Shown piece by piece: positions 1 to 8,502 of a DNA stretch of 16,318 bases; the first letter of the stretch is position 1; each line of letters begins with the position of its first letter. Where the stretch lies: positions 1 through 16,318 of the forward strand of contig JABHUT010000195.1 of assembly GCA_018658685.1 (NCBI GenBank), read 5' to 3'. The notes under the pieces were generated by a model. That model saw only the letters and a program-made list of their open reading frames with translations. It had not been told where the DNA came from and did not search any database. Source of the DNA: Alphaproteobacteria bacterium. Its GTDB lineage: Bacteria; Pseudomonadota; Alphaproteobacteria; MED-G09. The position numbers and the translations under genes are program-made.

Positions 1-1
1 A

Positions 2-1741
2 GACTATTTTTATGTTAATAAAAATGTTCTTAAATTTGCAGAGAATTCCTATTATGACTTTGAAACGGACGAATATAAATTATTTTTTGGACCAGACACC
101 ATATATGGAAGCGAATGGCAATTTCATGATCTTACAACATCAAATGTGAGAGATAACGAATTCAGTATTACCTTTGAATACTTTACTGATGGTGAATACA
201 AGACTCATAAGGTTACCATTGATTCTTTCACCAATACTCCCAGTGGACCTATTGACGCCATTCCAGATGGGGATAGAATAAAAAAAATTACTGAGACTAG
301 TGATAATAATATCAATTCTTTACTTTTAAGTGATTGGCAATGGGCAGGTGAAAATAATTCTGATATTACAGAAATTACCTTTGCTTTTCCACCTTCAACC
401 GATACCGATAATGTTCTTCCCTGGGTATCTAATCCTTCTAAAACTTTTTGGGAACTGGCTGATTCACGTGACACATATATTGAAAACGAAGACTTTAAGG
501 ACGGTGTTCGAAGCGTCCTGAGCATGACGGAAGAAATGTTCAACGTTAAGTTTACAGAATTAAACGAGGATAATTATAAGAAAGCCGACTTACGTTATAT
601 CCTTTTTGAGACTTCAGATAGTACTGCTAACTCACAAGCTTGGCATCCGGCATCTGAAAATCACTCTTATATCTATCTCCTAACATCTTATGGAGGAAAA
701 TATGATGATTATTCTGCCGGAAGTGTTTCTTATGGAACTATACTGCACGAAACAGGGCACGCACTAAATCTCGCTCATCCGTTTGATGGAACAAAAATTG
801 AGAACTCTCAAAATACAACTCTTTTTTCGGTTATGGCTTATGATGCATTCTGGTTAAGAACAACCGATACTTACGGAATTGCTACAGGAAACGGAAGCAG
901 TCTTTATAAAGGTAATGTAGCAGATTACGAAAACTATTTAAGCTATAGCTCCTGGGATCTTCACGATATAGCCGCATTGGGATATATGTATGGGTACCGA
1001 ACAAATTATAAAAGTGAAGATACGATTTATACTTTTTCACCTTCTATAAATATACACAAAACAATCCATGATATGGCAGGAAATGACACAATAAATTTAT
1101 CAAACTATACAGATAATACGACTATTTCTCTTATTCCCGGTGGTGTATCCGAAATTGGTTCCAACAAACTATTTTGGGAAGGCGATAATCAGCAATCAGG
1201 GGATTACTTTGTATTAAGTTTTAAAACTGATATTGAAAACTATATCGGCTCTAGCGGAAATGATGATGTGACCCTGAATAGTTCAATTATTAATGATATC
1301 AGTACAGGTGCCGGTAAAGATATTATAAAAAATAGTCTGCCAACTGATATTATTAATACTCAAGGTGATGATGATACTGTTTATGTTTCCATCTCAAGTT
1401 TAACGGAAATTAAGAACTCTATAACTATTAATGGTGGGGACGGTTATGATTGGCTGGTCATTAAAAGCCCTTCGGATATATCGCCTTCTTTGGATTTTAG
1501 TCTAACAGATTTATCAACACATTTTGATAATTTTGAAGGCTATGATTTTACTAATAATGAATCAAATACTGTCATTCTTACTGAAGACGACTTTATTTCA
1601 GGACTAAAAATCAAAGGTGATAGCAATGATGAAATTTCTTTGCCTCTAGATGCGGTACAAACCAGCTCTGATGATTTATATCTTTATTACACCCTTAGTG
1701 ATGTTGAGGTTGCTATCTCTGTTGATCTATTGTTAGTCTAA
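2..1741 (+). CDS. Serralysin-like (M10) zinc metalloprotease with degenerate RTX repeats, 5' end outside the window
   Basis: This is the 3' part of a secreted zinc endopeptidase of the metzincin clan. The frame is open from base 2, so the GTG at 146 is probably internal; 48 further codons lie before it in the window and the true start is off the left edge. Numbering from base 146, the zinc motif HETGHALNLAH is at residues 201-211 and the Met-turn SVMAY follows at 228-232, with M230 and Y232 as in serralysins. DLHDIAALGYMYG ends the catalytic domain, as in M10 proteases. After it come only weak glycine/aspartate repeats (GSSGNDD, GAGKD, GGDGYD), well short of a full RTX block, and a hydrophobic C-terminus that could be a type I secretion signal. 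No secretion genes are visible. The protease call is firm; substrate and export route are inferred. Confidence 0.88.
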   Translation, partial: DYFYVNKNVLKFAENSYYDFETDEYKLFFGPDTIYGSEWQFHDLTTSNVRDNEFSITFEYFTDGEYKTHKVTIDSFTNTPSGPIDAIPDGDRIKKITETSDNNINSLLLSDWQWAGENNSDITEITFAFPPSTDTDNVLPWVSNPSKTFWELADSRDTYIENEDFKDGVRSVLSMTEEMFNVKFTELNEDNYKKADLRYILFETSDSTANSQAWHPASENHSYIYLLTSYGGKYDDYSAGSVSYGTILHETGHALNLAHPFDGTKIENSQNTTLFSVMAYDAFWLRTTDTYGIATGNGSSLYKGNVADYENYLSYSSWDLHDIAALGYMYGYRTNYKSEDTIYTFSPSINIHKTIHDMAGNDTINLSNYTDNTTISLIPGGVSEIGSNKLFWEGDNQQSGDYFVLSFKTDIENYIGSSGNDDVTLNSSIINDISTGAGKDIIKNSLPTDIINTQGDDDTVYVSISSLTEIKNSITINGGDGYDWLVIKSPSDISPSLDFSLTDLSTHFDNFEGYDFTNNESNTVILTEDDFISGLKIKGDSNDEISLPLDAVQTSSDDLYLYYTLSDVEVAISVDLLLV

Positions 1742-1757
1742 ACAGAGAAATTATTGC

Positions 1758-1785
1758 TTTATCATCGTTAAAAATGCCCTATATT
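1758..1785 (+). promoter_or_regulatory. Possible weak promoter for the amidase gene
   Basis: A -10-like TATATT (1780-1785, five of six consensus bases) lies 18 bp before the amidase ATG, with a poor -35-like TTTATC 16 bp upstream (1758-1763). The gap to the protease gene is only 61 bp and holds no terminator, so read-through from the protease is equally possible. An AGAGGG ribosome site at 1792-1797 serves the ATG at 1803. Confidence 0.25.
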
Positions 1786-1802
1786 AAAAATAGAGGGAAA
1801 CC

Positions 1803-3290
1803 ATGACACAACTATCTTACAAATCCGCTAATGAATTAGCGCAAATGATTTTAAACAAAGAAATAAGCAGCTCTGAACTTTTAGAATATTATATTTCAAG
1901 AGTTGAAAAGTTTAACCCAGACATAAATGCAATTATTGTTAAAGACTATGAAAATGCCAAACTAGCTGCATTAAGGGCAGATGATGAATTAAGCAAAGGT
2001 AATATTATGGGACCCTTACACGGAGTTCCAATGACAATAAAAGATTCTTATGATCTTGCTGGAACCGTTACATCAAGAGGAAACCCTGCTTTAAAAAATA
2101 ATATCGCACCTAAAGATGCTTTATCTATAGAAAGGTTAAAGAGTGCTGGAGCAATTATTTTTGGTAAAACTAATGTTCCTTATAATCTTGCAGATTTCCA
2201 AAGTTATAATGATATTTATGGAACTACAAACAACCCTTGGGATTTAACTAGAAGTCCAGGAGGATCATCTGGTGGATCTGCAGCTGCACTTGCAGCAGGA
2301 TTGACGGGTTTTGAGACAGGTTCTGATATTGGAGGATCTATCAGAAATCCAGCTCATTTTTGTGGCGTTTTTGGCCATAAACCTACTTGGGGACTTTTAC
2401 CTCCAAGAGGACATGCAGCACCTAATGTTTTATCACAATCGGATTTAACGGTTATTGGACCCCTAGGAAGAAGCGCTCAAGATCTTGAAACAGGTGTTTT
2501 AGTTATGGGTGGTCCAGATGAAATTGATGGAGCTGGATTAAAAATGGATCTAGAAAAACCAAATAAAACTTCATTAAAAGACTATAAAGTTGCAGCTTGG
2601 ACTAATCTAGATTTTGCACCAGTCAATCAAGAAACACAAAGTCGTGTAAATAATATCGCCGAAACAATTATCAAAAATAAAGGTATTGTAGATTTTGAAG
2701 CAAAACCTGATTTTGATTTTATAGAATCTATGGATACATATGCTTCACTTCTTCATCCCACTATGGCCTCTAGAAGTTCCGAAGAAGATTATCAAAAATT
2801 ATTAGATAAACTCGAAAAAATAGAATCTTTTGATAACAATAAATCAACTACCCTAGACCCAACCCATGATAGCCAATCTGCCTACACATTAAAAAAACAA
2901 TTATCGTCTTTGCGTGATTACAATATGGCAAATGAAAAAAGAACGCATCTACGATGGGCTTGGCACGAATTTTTTAAAGAATATGATGCAGTTATTGCTC
3001 CTATAATGGCTACTGATGCCATAGAGCATGATCATAGCGCCTTTGGGGATAGAACTATTATGGTTGATAATGATGAAAGACCGTATTTTGAGCAAATTTT
3101 TTGGGCAGGATTAGCTATTGCAAGCTATCTTCCTTCAACAGTTATACCTACTGGTCTTAGTAAAAAAGGACTACCAATTGGAATACAAATAATAGGTCCA
3201 CAATATGGTGATCTTAAGACTATAGGGCTTGCAAAATTATTAGAAAAAGAAGGTTATAAGTTCCAATCCCCAGACTCTTATCCAGACTAG
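1803..3290 (+). CDS. Amidase-signature family hydrolase
   Basis: A 495-residue amidase-signature enzyme, a normal full length. It should hydrolyse a carboxamide by a Ser-cisSer-Lys mechanism. The triad can be read directly: Lys80 in TIKD, cis-Ser155 in SPGGSSGGS and nucleophile Ser179 in SDIGGSIRNPA. The 24-residue spacing of the two serines matches fatty acid amide hydrolase. No signal peptide is visible, so it is probably cytoplasmic. It is not obviously the GatA subunit of the tRNA amidotransferase, because no gatB or gatC is beside it and the C-terminal half is unlike GatA; the substrate cannot be told. An AGAGGG ribosome site lies 5 bp before the ATG. It converges on purU with 12 bp between the stops and no hairpin seen there. 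Confidence 0.93.
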   Translation: MTQLSYKSANELAQMILNKEISSSELLEYYISRVEKFNPDINAIIVKDYENAKLAALRADDELSKGNIMGPLHGVPMTIKDSYDLAGTVTSRGNPALKNNIAPKDALSIERLKSAGAIIFGKTNVPYNLADFQSYNDIYGTTNNPWDLTRSPGGSSGGSAAALAAGLTGFETGSDIGGSIRNPAHFCGVFGHKPTWGLLPPRGHAAPNVLSQSDLTVIGPLGRSAQDLETGVLVMGGPDEIDGAGLKMDLEKPNKTSLKDYKVAAWTNLDFAPVNQETQSRVNNIAETIIKNKGIVDFEAKPDFDFIESMDTYASLLHPTMASRSSEEDYQKLLDKLEKIESFDNNKSTTLDPTHDSQSAYTLKKQLSSLRDYNMANEKRTHLRWAWHEFFKEYDAVIAPIMATDAIEHDHSAFGDRTIMVDNDERPYFEQIFWAGLAIASYLPSTVIPTGLSKKGLPIGIQIIGPQYGDLKTIGLAKLLEKEGYKFQSPDSYPD

Positions 3291-3302
3291 AATTATTATT
3301 GA

Positions 3303-4163
3303 TTAATTAAAGACTACAGTTTTTATACCATTGAGCATAATACGTCTTTCTGAATAAAGTCGGACAGCCCTTAAAAGAACGGACGACTCAATATCATAAC
3401 CACTCTGTTGCATGCTCTCTGGAGATGTACTGTGATCAACTCTTCGAATATCCTGTTCTATAATTGGACCCTCATCTAAATCGTCTGTAACGTAATGAGC
3501 AGTAGCACCGATAATTTTCACACCTCTCTCATGAGCTTGGTGGTAAGGTTTAGCCCCCTTAAAGCCTGGAAGAAAGGAATGATGAATATTAATACAATCA
3601 GACTTTAACCCACTTAGAAATTCAGGTGAAAGAATTTGCATATATCTCGCTAGAATAACTAATTCTGCATCATTATCTCTAATTATATCTTTAAAGAGTT
3701 TTTCTTGATCTTTCTTTGTTTCGGAAGAAACTGGTAAATAATGATAAGGAATTTTATTCCACTCCGAGAAACTTCGAGCATCATCATGGTTAGAGATAAT
3801 GGCTTTAATGTCTATTGGCAGTGCATCAATTTCCCACCTATGAATAATATCATTCAAACAATGACTATATTTGCTCACTGCAATAACTGTTCTGCATGGA
3901 ACTTCGGCATTATAAAAATTACAATCAATATCAAATTCTTTTAAATCTTTTAAGAACCTACTTTCAAAATCTTCGAGATCAAAAGCCTTAGAGTCATTTT
4001 TTTGAAAAGCAATACGATTAAAAAAACGGTTTGTATCATTCGCACTAAAAGATGAAACCTCGGTCATAAAGGCATCGTTCTTAGATAAAAATTGAGTCAC
4101 AGCAGCAAGTATACCGGGTTTATCCGGGCAACTAAATTGTAATATTACTTTCTCTGCTCTCAT
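3303..4163 (-). CDS. purU: Formyltetrahydrofolate deformylase
   Basis: PurU hydrolyses 10-formyltetrahydrofolate to formate and tetrahydrofolate, balancing the one-carbon pool and feeding formate to purine synthesis. The 286 residues match the family length. An N-terminal ACT domain (about 5-80, with CPDKPGILAAVTQFL) is followed by a formyltransferase-fold domain (about 90-286). The catalytic Asn192, His194 and Asp230 are present in NIHHSFLPGF and TDDLDEGPI, with the same 38-residue Asn-Asp spacing as GAR transformylase. CLNDIIHRW and AIISNHDD are characteristic of PurU. It is the last gene of the minus-strand run, 14 bp after the HupE-like gene, with an AGAGAG ribosome site. No purine or glycine-cleavage genes are near, so its place here is unexplained. 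Confidence 0.95.
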   Translation of the reverse strand: MRAEKVILQFSCPDKPGILAAVTQFLSKNDAFMTEVSSFSANDTNRFFNRIAFQKNDSKAFDLEDFESRFLKDLKEFDIDCNFYNAEVPCRTVIAVSKYSHCLNDIIHRWEIDALPIDIKAIISNHDDARSFSEWNKIPYHYLPVSSETKKDQEKLFKDIIRDNDAELVILARYMQILSPEFLSGLKSDCINIHHSFLPGFKGAKPYHQAHERGVKIIGATAHYVTDDLDEGPIIEQDIRRVDHSTSPESMQQSGYDIESSVLLRAVRLYSERRIMLNGIKTVVFN

Positions 4164-4177
4164 TTTAAACTCTCTAC

Positions 4178-5398
4178 TTATTGGAGACTAAAAGCTCTTC
4201 CAATAAACCAAAATGTACCCAAAGCAATTAAAATAATTGCCGTAAAGTTAAATAAATAGTCTTTATACTTAATTAAAGATGATTTCCCTAGCATGTAAAG
4301 TATAACTATCGCAAGTAGAACTACTAAAATCTGACCAAACTCAACACCTAAATTAAAACCCAGAAGTGCTGTAACTGTTTTATCTTTGGGCAAACCAAGG
4401 TCAATAAGAACGCTCGCAAAGCCAAAACCATGAATTAATCCGAATATTAATGTTAGGCCAGGGTTATAATACTCTGCATCACTCTTTGTTTGTACAAGCA
4501 TTGAATAACTAAAAGTAAATATAATTAAACCAAGCCAAGTTAAAGGCGAAATGATCCCTCCAAATAGAATTGAAAGAATAAAGAGAATTAATAAGAAGCT
4601 AAAAGATCCTATGGTGAAAGAATTTTGACTTTTATCATCTAAAATTAGTGACTCACTTGCTACAAGTAAAATTGTAAACCCTATTAAAGCCTCAATAGCT
4701 TCTGTAGATGGTTGAATTAATCCAAGAGCAGCTAGAGCCAGTGTAATAGAATGACCTAGAGTAAAACCTGTAACAGTCAGTAAGACCTTTTTTAATCTTA
4801 TTGTAATAAGCAAAAGAGCCAATAGAAAAGCTAAGTGATCATATCCGGATAAAATATGCTCAAATCCAAGTTTAATATAATCAAAGAAAATTTGTAATGC
4901 GCTTCTTTGATTTTTACCTGATGAAAGTGAAAAGCTTGCATCTTTTTGTGTAGAAGTAAAAATCGTCTCTTGCCAATCATTTTCTCCAATACGAATACGT
5001 GCAAAATGAATATGGCCAGCCGAAACTGAAAAAAACGAATTATTTTCTATTCTCATAATCCCTGTATTTTCAGAACATTTAAAATTTAACAAGGATTTGA
5101 GAGAACTCTCATCTGTTATTTTTGTTGGAATATCTTTGGCGAGGTCACATTCTTTTTCATTTATGAATACCTTTATATTTTTCTTAAGGTGCTTGGTAAG
5201 TTGCTCGCTTAGATTATCTGAATATCCATCAAGAACAGGTAAAAGGGTAACCTGTCGAGATGTTACAGAAAAAACTGCCATTATGTTTTCATTTTCAACA
5301 GTCCAATTTGAAAATGACTGACTAATTTGATGCGCATTTAAGTTAAAAGAGCTAAAAATTAAAACAAGAAAAACAAAAGATAATTTTATTTTATTCAT
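4178..5398 (-). CDS. HupE/UreJ-type multi-span membrane protein with periplasmic N-terminal domain
   Basis: An inner-membrane protein of the HupE/UreJ_2 type; relatives are linked to nickel or other metal transport, but this branch has no proven function. A signal peptide (about 1-22, cleavage after LNA) leads into a roughly 140-residue extracytoplasmic domain with two cysteines (84, 108) that could pair. About seven membrane segments follow. Conserved polar motifs inside the membrane part are EHILSGYDHL (180-189), LGHSITL (214-220), LIHGFGFA (321-328) and GVEFGQ (351-356), giving several His, Asp and Glu as possible metal ligands. The frame also allows ATGs at 5413 and 5410. The ATG at 5398 is preferred because it has a GAG ribosome core 7 bp upstream and yields a standard signal peptide. 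It overlaps the 3' end of the parvulin-type gene by 8 bp, indicating coupled translation. Confidence 0.85.
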   Translation of the reverse strand: MNKIKLSFVFLVLIFSSFNLNAHQISQSFSNWTVENENIMAVFSVTSRQVTLLPVLDGYSDNLSEQLTKHLKKNIKVFINEKECDLAKDIPTKITDESSLKSLLNFKCSENTGIMRIENNSFFSVSAGHIHFARIRIGENDWQETIFTSTQKDASFSLSSGKNQRSALQIFFDYIKLGFEHILSGYDHLAFLLALLLITIRLKKVLLTVTGFTLGHSITLALAALGLIQPSTEAIEALIGFTILLVASESLILDDKSQNSFTIGSFSFLLILFILSILFGGIISPLTWLGLIIFTFSYSMLVQTKSDAEYYNPGLTLIFGLIHGFGFASVLIDLGLPKDKTVTALLGFNLGVEFGQILVVLLAIVILYMLGKSSLIKYKDYLFNFTAIILIALGTFWFIGRAFSLQ

Positions 5399-6248
5399 CA
5401 AATTTCTCATCATAAATAACGTTGTATCTTTGCCTCAACCATTCAAGATAATTCGTTAAAGCGGTTTCATCAGATCGTCTTATATACTCAGCTTTAACTT
5501 TTTCGTTCATATCAGAAAAAGGAAGTGGTTCACCTTTCTTTGAGTCAACGAGATACAGAAAGTTATAGCCATTGCTTGTCTCTATCTCACTGGTTATTTG
5601 TCCATCCTTTAGATTGAAAGCATTTTTTACTAAAACTGGATCTAAATAATCTAAAAGTTTTCTCTCAGGAAGATAGGTATCTGGGATTTCAGGTAAAAAT
5701 TTATCCCCCTCCTTAAGAGAAACCTCATCAAAATCTTCTCCATTAATTAACATTTCACGGATAGAATCTAATCTAGTATCGTCTTTTGCCGTATTATCAA
5801 ATTTTACAAAGATTTTTTTTAATCTTAACTCCTTTGGAGGCAAAAAGAAGGCGATATTTTCATTATAAAATTTAATCAAAACCTCATCAGTTATCTGAAA
5901 ATCATTATTTTCTGATAAAATACTATCTATCATTGAGTTTATAATCATTTTGCGAACAGGGTTAGAGTTTTGAGGCAGATTTAATTCTACTCCCCTTTGA
6001 AGTAAAAGCTGTTCATCAATTAAACGGTCTAAAACCAACCTTACTTGTTCGGGAGTAATAGAATTTTCTTTATTCATGGCCAAGGCACTTAGCGCAAGAT
6101 CAAGATCGGATTGCAGAATCGGATGATCATTAACTAAAGCAACAATATTGGATTGGGTCTTATCTAATTTTTGATTATCAAATATCCCTAAAAAAATAAA
6201 AATCAGACCAGCCGTTATCCCTGAAAAAAGAAATATACTTTTTTTCAT
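5391..6248 (-). CDS. Membrane-anchored SurA/PpiC-type peptidyl-prolyl isomerase
   Basis: A 285-residue extracytoplasmic folding factor. Residues 5-22 form one hydrophobic segment, either a signal peptide or an uncleaved anchor. Residues 33-130 resemble the SurA N-terminal chaperone domain (VALVNDHPILQSDLDLAL, then LDRLIDEQLLLQRGVEL). A single degenerate parvulin domain follows at about 135-238 (ELRLKKIFVKF ... GEDFDEVSLKEGD ... GYNFLYLVDSKKGE). The usual GGDLGW-type signature is replaced by KFLPEIPDTYL, so isomerase activity is uncertain and a chaperone role is possible. It starts 8 bp after the DUF3604 stop, with a GAG ribosome core overlapping that stop, and overlaps the HupE-like gene. By position it may help fold the cysteine-rich DUF3604 product or insert the HupE-like protein; that is inference. 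Confidence 0.82.
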   Translation of the reverse strand: MKKSIFLFSGITAGLIFIFLGIFDNQKLDKTQSNIVALVNDHPILQSDLDLALSALAMNKENSITPEQVRLVLDRLIDEQLLLQRGVELNLPQNSNPVRKMIINSMIDSILSENNDFQITDEVLIKFYNENIAFFLPPKELRLKKIFVKFDNTAKDDTRLDSIREMLINGEDFDEVSLKEGDKFLPEIPDTYLPERKLLDYLDPVLVKNAFNLKDGQITSEIETSNGYNFLYLVDSKKGEPLPFSDMNEKVKAEYIRRSDETALTNYLEWLRQRYNVIYDEKFDE

Positions 6249-6256
6249 TACTAATC

Positions 6257-8482
6257 TCAGTTTTTAGAAATATAGATTGGAGATGACCAAGCCCTGTGTT
6301 CTTCTTTTGATAAACACTGGTCACTAGAATCAACCCTATAATCTCCCCAACATGGGTTTACTTCAACACAATTACCTTCTGCATCAAATGTACACCTGAG
6401 TGAATCACCATTTATTGTATCTGTTGGTTCTTGAATAGCTCTTACATAATAAATTGATTTTCTACCATCATTAATAAAGTCAGGATCTTCAAAATTAACT
6501 TCGCAGCCATCCCCGCCATCACAAGGTAAAACCATCCATGGGTCTTGTATTAAGTCTTCCACTTCTTCATTTTCATTTATTTGGGGTGTGATTTTTACTA
6601 CTTCAATACGAGAAATTTTCAATCTTTCTGATGAAGGATTATAGCATTCTCCACCACATAAAGTATCAATTTTTTCAGCTGGTAATCCATCCATAGCATA
6701 ATCTTCACATCCAGCTTTTTGTTTAAAAGCACCTACAGCTTTTACATTAAATTTTGGATTCTCAGATTTCTCTAAGGTTGAACCCATTGGATTTAACTCA
6801 GGTCCAGAAATTTCATCAAACCATAAAAGTATTCTTGGACCAGATGTCCCATAAATTTCTTTCTTTTCCATAGCATCCCAAATAGCATTTCTATTTCTTC
6901 CCTCAGAATGAACGGCCGCAAGACCACCTTGAGTCCAAAAACTTTGCTGACGCTCAAGCTCAGTTAATTGAAAACCAGCATTAGTGTTTAATAGTTCTTC
7001 ACGGCTAATTTCTGTAATAAATGAATTTTTTGGTTCTTCGCTTGGTAATAAATAACCTCTGTAAAATTCACTTCGAGCTCCAGCAGCTTCTGTTGTTAAT
7101 TTTCGATCTACTGGTTTATAGCCAGTTCCAGGTCGGGCTCTGTGGTTGTCTGAAGCCGATATAAAGCCCCAATTGAAATTTTGTGGTTCTTTTGATTCAA
7201 AATTTGTAATTGCTAGTCCATATTGAACTGAAGTAGTTGGATTATGGTTAAATGCAGGTAAAAAACAGTCTTGGCACTGTCCAGAATTAAGATAATCCTC
7301 AGAATTTTCTCCAGGAACAGCTAAGTGAAAACCAACTCCTAAATTTGCTGTTACTTCCCTTGCTTTTTCAGCCCTAAGAGAACACTCCTCTTTACCTAAC
7401 CCTTCACTTAAACATCTTGCTTCTATAATTTGACCTGCCCTCCAGCATGAAGGAAGGAAAGTATCAGTTGGCATAGGGCATGTTGGATTTTCAATATCAC
7501 CAATAACTTGTCGATAAGGTCTAAATTCTTCAGAATTACCATGTCCAGACATAACCTCTATTATAGGAAAGGCCTCCGGTCGCATTTCTTTTTTAAGTTG
7601 CTTATCCCATGACGTAGTTGGAGGCGTATAAAAACCCCAAGATGAACCATGCGGTATAATAATAGGTCTCAGGGATTGTTCTTCGAGACGCCTCACTAAC
7701 TCACCTGGATCTCTTGCTTCCTCAAAACAATCATCTGGTAATTCATTTGAAGGTAGACTTGCGTCACAAGATGGAGCCTCTCTAGCCTCTTTTAAGAAAG
7801 CTTGAAGATTTGCATATTCTTGAAAATTCTTAAGATCTAAAAAACCCAATAATTGAAAATTATTTGATGTACTATTTCTTAGAGCATTAACTGCCACTCC
7901 AGACGCTGCAATAGGTCTCTTAGCTACATTTTCATCCTCAAGATCTCTAAAAATAACATTCTTATGACCATAATGTTCAGATGGCGTAGCCCCAACCTGC
8001 GTCCATTCAAATCCAATAAATGAAATAACATCTGTACTTTCTTCTTTATTAGAAGCAAAGGAACATTGACGAATAAGTTCTTTAGTTTGTTTCCATTTTC
8101 TAGGTGATGATGCCTCAGCATGATCAGTAGTAGCCCAAAAATCAATTCCTGAGCAATATCGAGCATAATCACAAGCATCAGACATTGGAGCAGAACCTGA
8201 GCCATTTAACATTGGTAATGTCCACATAAAGGCATCAGTAGAAAATGTTGTGTGTACGTGCAGGTCACCAAAAAGAATCTGCTTGGGCTCTTTAACTCCT
8301 AAATTTTTCGAGGCATCATTTTGTATTTTTGTTCTTTGAGAAATTATTCTATCGGGAATTATTTCTCCTTGGATAGATCCAACCTGCTCTAACTTTCCAA
8401 TCCAACCGTAATAAAGACCTCCAGCAAAATAAATTCCGCTGGCAAAAATTAATAAGAAAAATGAAAGTACTAGTTTCTTCAT
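6257..8482 (-). CDS. DUF3604 family exported PHP-like putative metallohydrolase
   Basis: A 741-residue DUF3604 protein. The family is related to PHP metal-dependent phosphoesterases but has no established substrate. The first 26 residues are a hydrophobic signal or anchor (MKKLVLSFFLLIFASGIYFA). Likely metal-binding motifs are DLHVHTTFS (His75, His77), ATTDHAE (Asp120, His121), IIPHGSSWG and ISASDNHRARPGTG, then GTSGPRILLWFDE in the conserved C-terminal part. I count 20 cysteines spread over the chain, many in close pairs (CPMPTDTFLPSC, CQDC, CGGEC), which suggests a disulfide-rich periplasmic or surface protein. A GGGAGGA ribosome site (8491-8497) precedes the ATG. It lies 20 bp after the second acyl-CoA dehydrogenase gene and 8 bp before the parvulin-type gene. 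Family membership is firm; function is unknown. Confidence 0.9.
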   Translation of the reverse strand: MKKLVLSFFLLIFASGIYFAGGLYYGWIGKLEQVGSIQGEIIPDRIISQRTKIQNDASKNLGVKEPKQILFGDLHVHTTFSTDAFMWTLPMLNGSGSAPMSDACDYARYCSGIDFWATTDHAEASSPRKWKQTKELIRQCSFASNKEESTDVISFIGFEWTQVGATPSEHYGHKNVIFRDLEDENVAKRPIAASGVAVNALRNSTSNNFQLLGFLDLKNFQEYANLQAFLKEAREAPSCDASLPSNELPDDCFEEARDPGELVRRLEEQSLRPIIIPHGSSWGFYTPPTTSWDKQLKKEMRPEAFPIIEVMSGHGNSEEFRPYRQVIGDIENPTCPMPTDTFLPSCWRAGQIIEARCLSEGLGKEECSLRAEKAREVTANLGVGFHLAVPGENSEDYLNSGQCQDCFLPAFNHNPTTSVQYGLAITNFESKEPQNFNWGFISASDNHRARPGTGYKPVDRKLTTEAAGARSEFYRGYLLPSEEPKNSFITEISREELLNTNAGFQLTELERQQSFWTQGGLAAVHSEGRNRNAIWDAMEKKEIYGTSGPRILLWFDEISGPELNPMGSTLEKSENPKFNVKAVGAFKQKAGCEDYAMDGLPAEKIDTLCGGECYNPSSERLKISRIEVVKITPQINENEEVEDLIQDPWMVLPCDGGDGCEVNFEDPDFINDGRKSIYYVRAIQEPTDTINGDSLRCTFDAEGNCVEVNPCWGDYRVDSSDQCLSKEEHRAWSSPIYISKN

Positions 8483-8502
8483 AAGTTAAATCCTCCCAAG
8501 AT

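Noticed and set aside
205..543. Open frame on the minus strand inside the protease gene
   Set aside because: It lies wholly within the well-supported protease frame and has no recognisable domain; an antisense shadow.
1803..3290. Reading the amidase as GatA of the tRNA amidotransferase
   Set aside because: No gatB or gatC is adjacent and the second half lacks GatA-like sequence, so only the general amidase-signature call is supported.
3291..3302. Terminator between the convergent amidase and purU genes
   Set aside because: The 12-bp gap is AT-rich with no hairpin, and none was seen in the flanking gene ends.
7924..8205. Second minus-strand frame inside the DUF3604 gene
   Set aside because: It overlaps the metal-motif region of DUF3604 in another frame, and its leucine/methionine-rich product is typical of a shadow frame.
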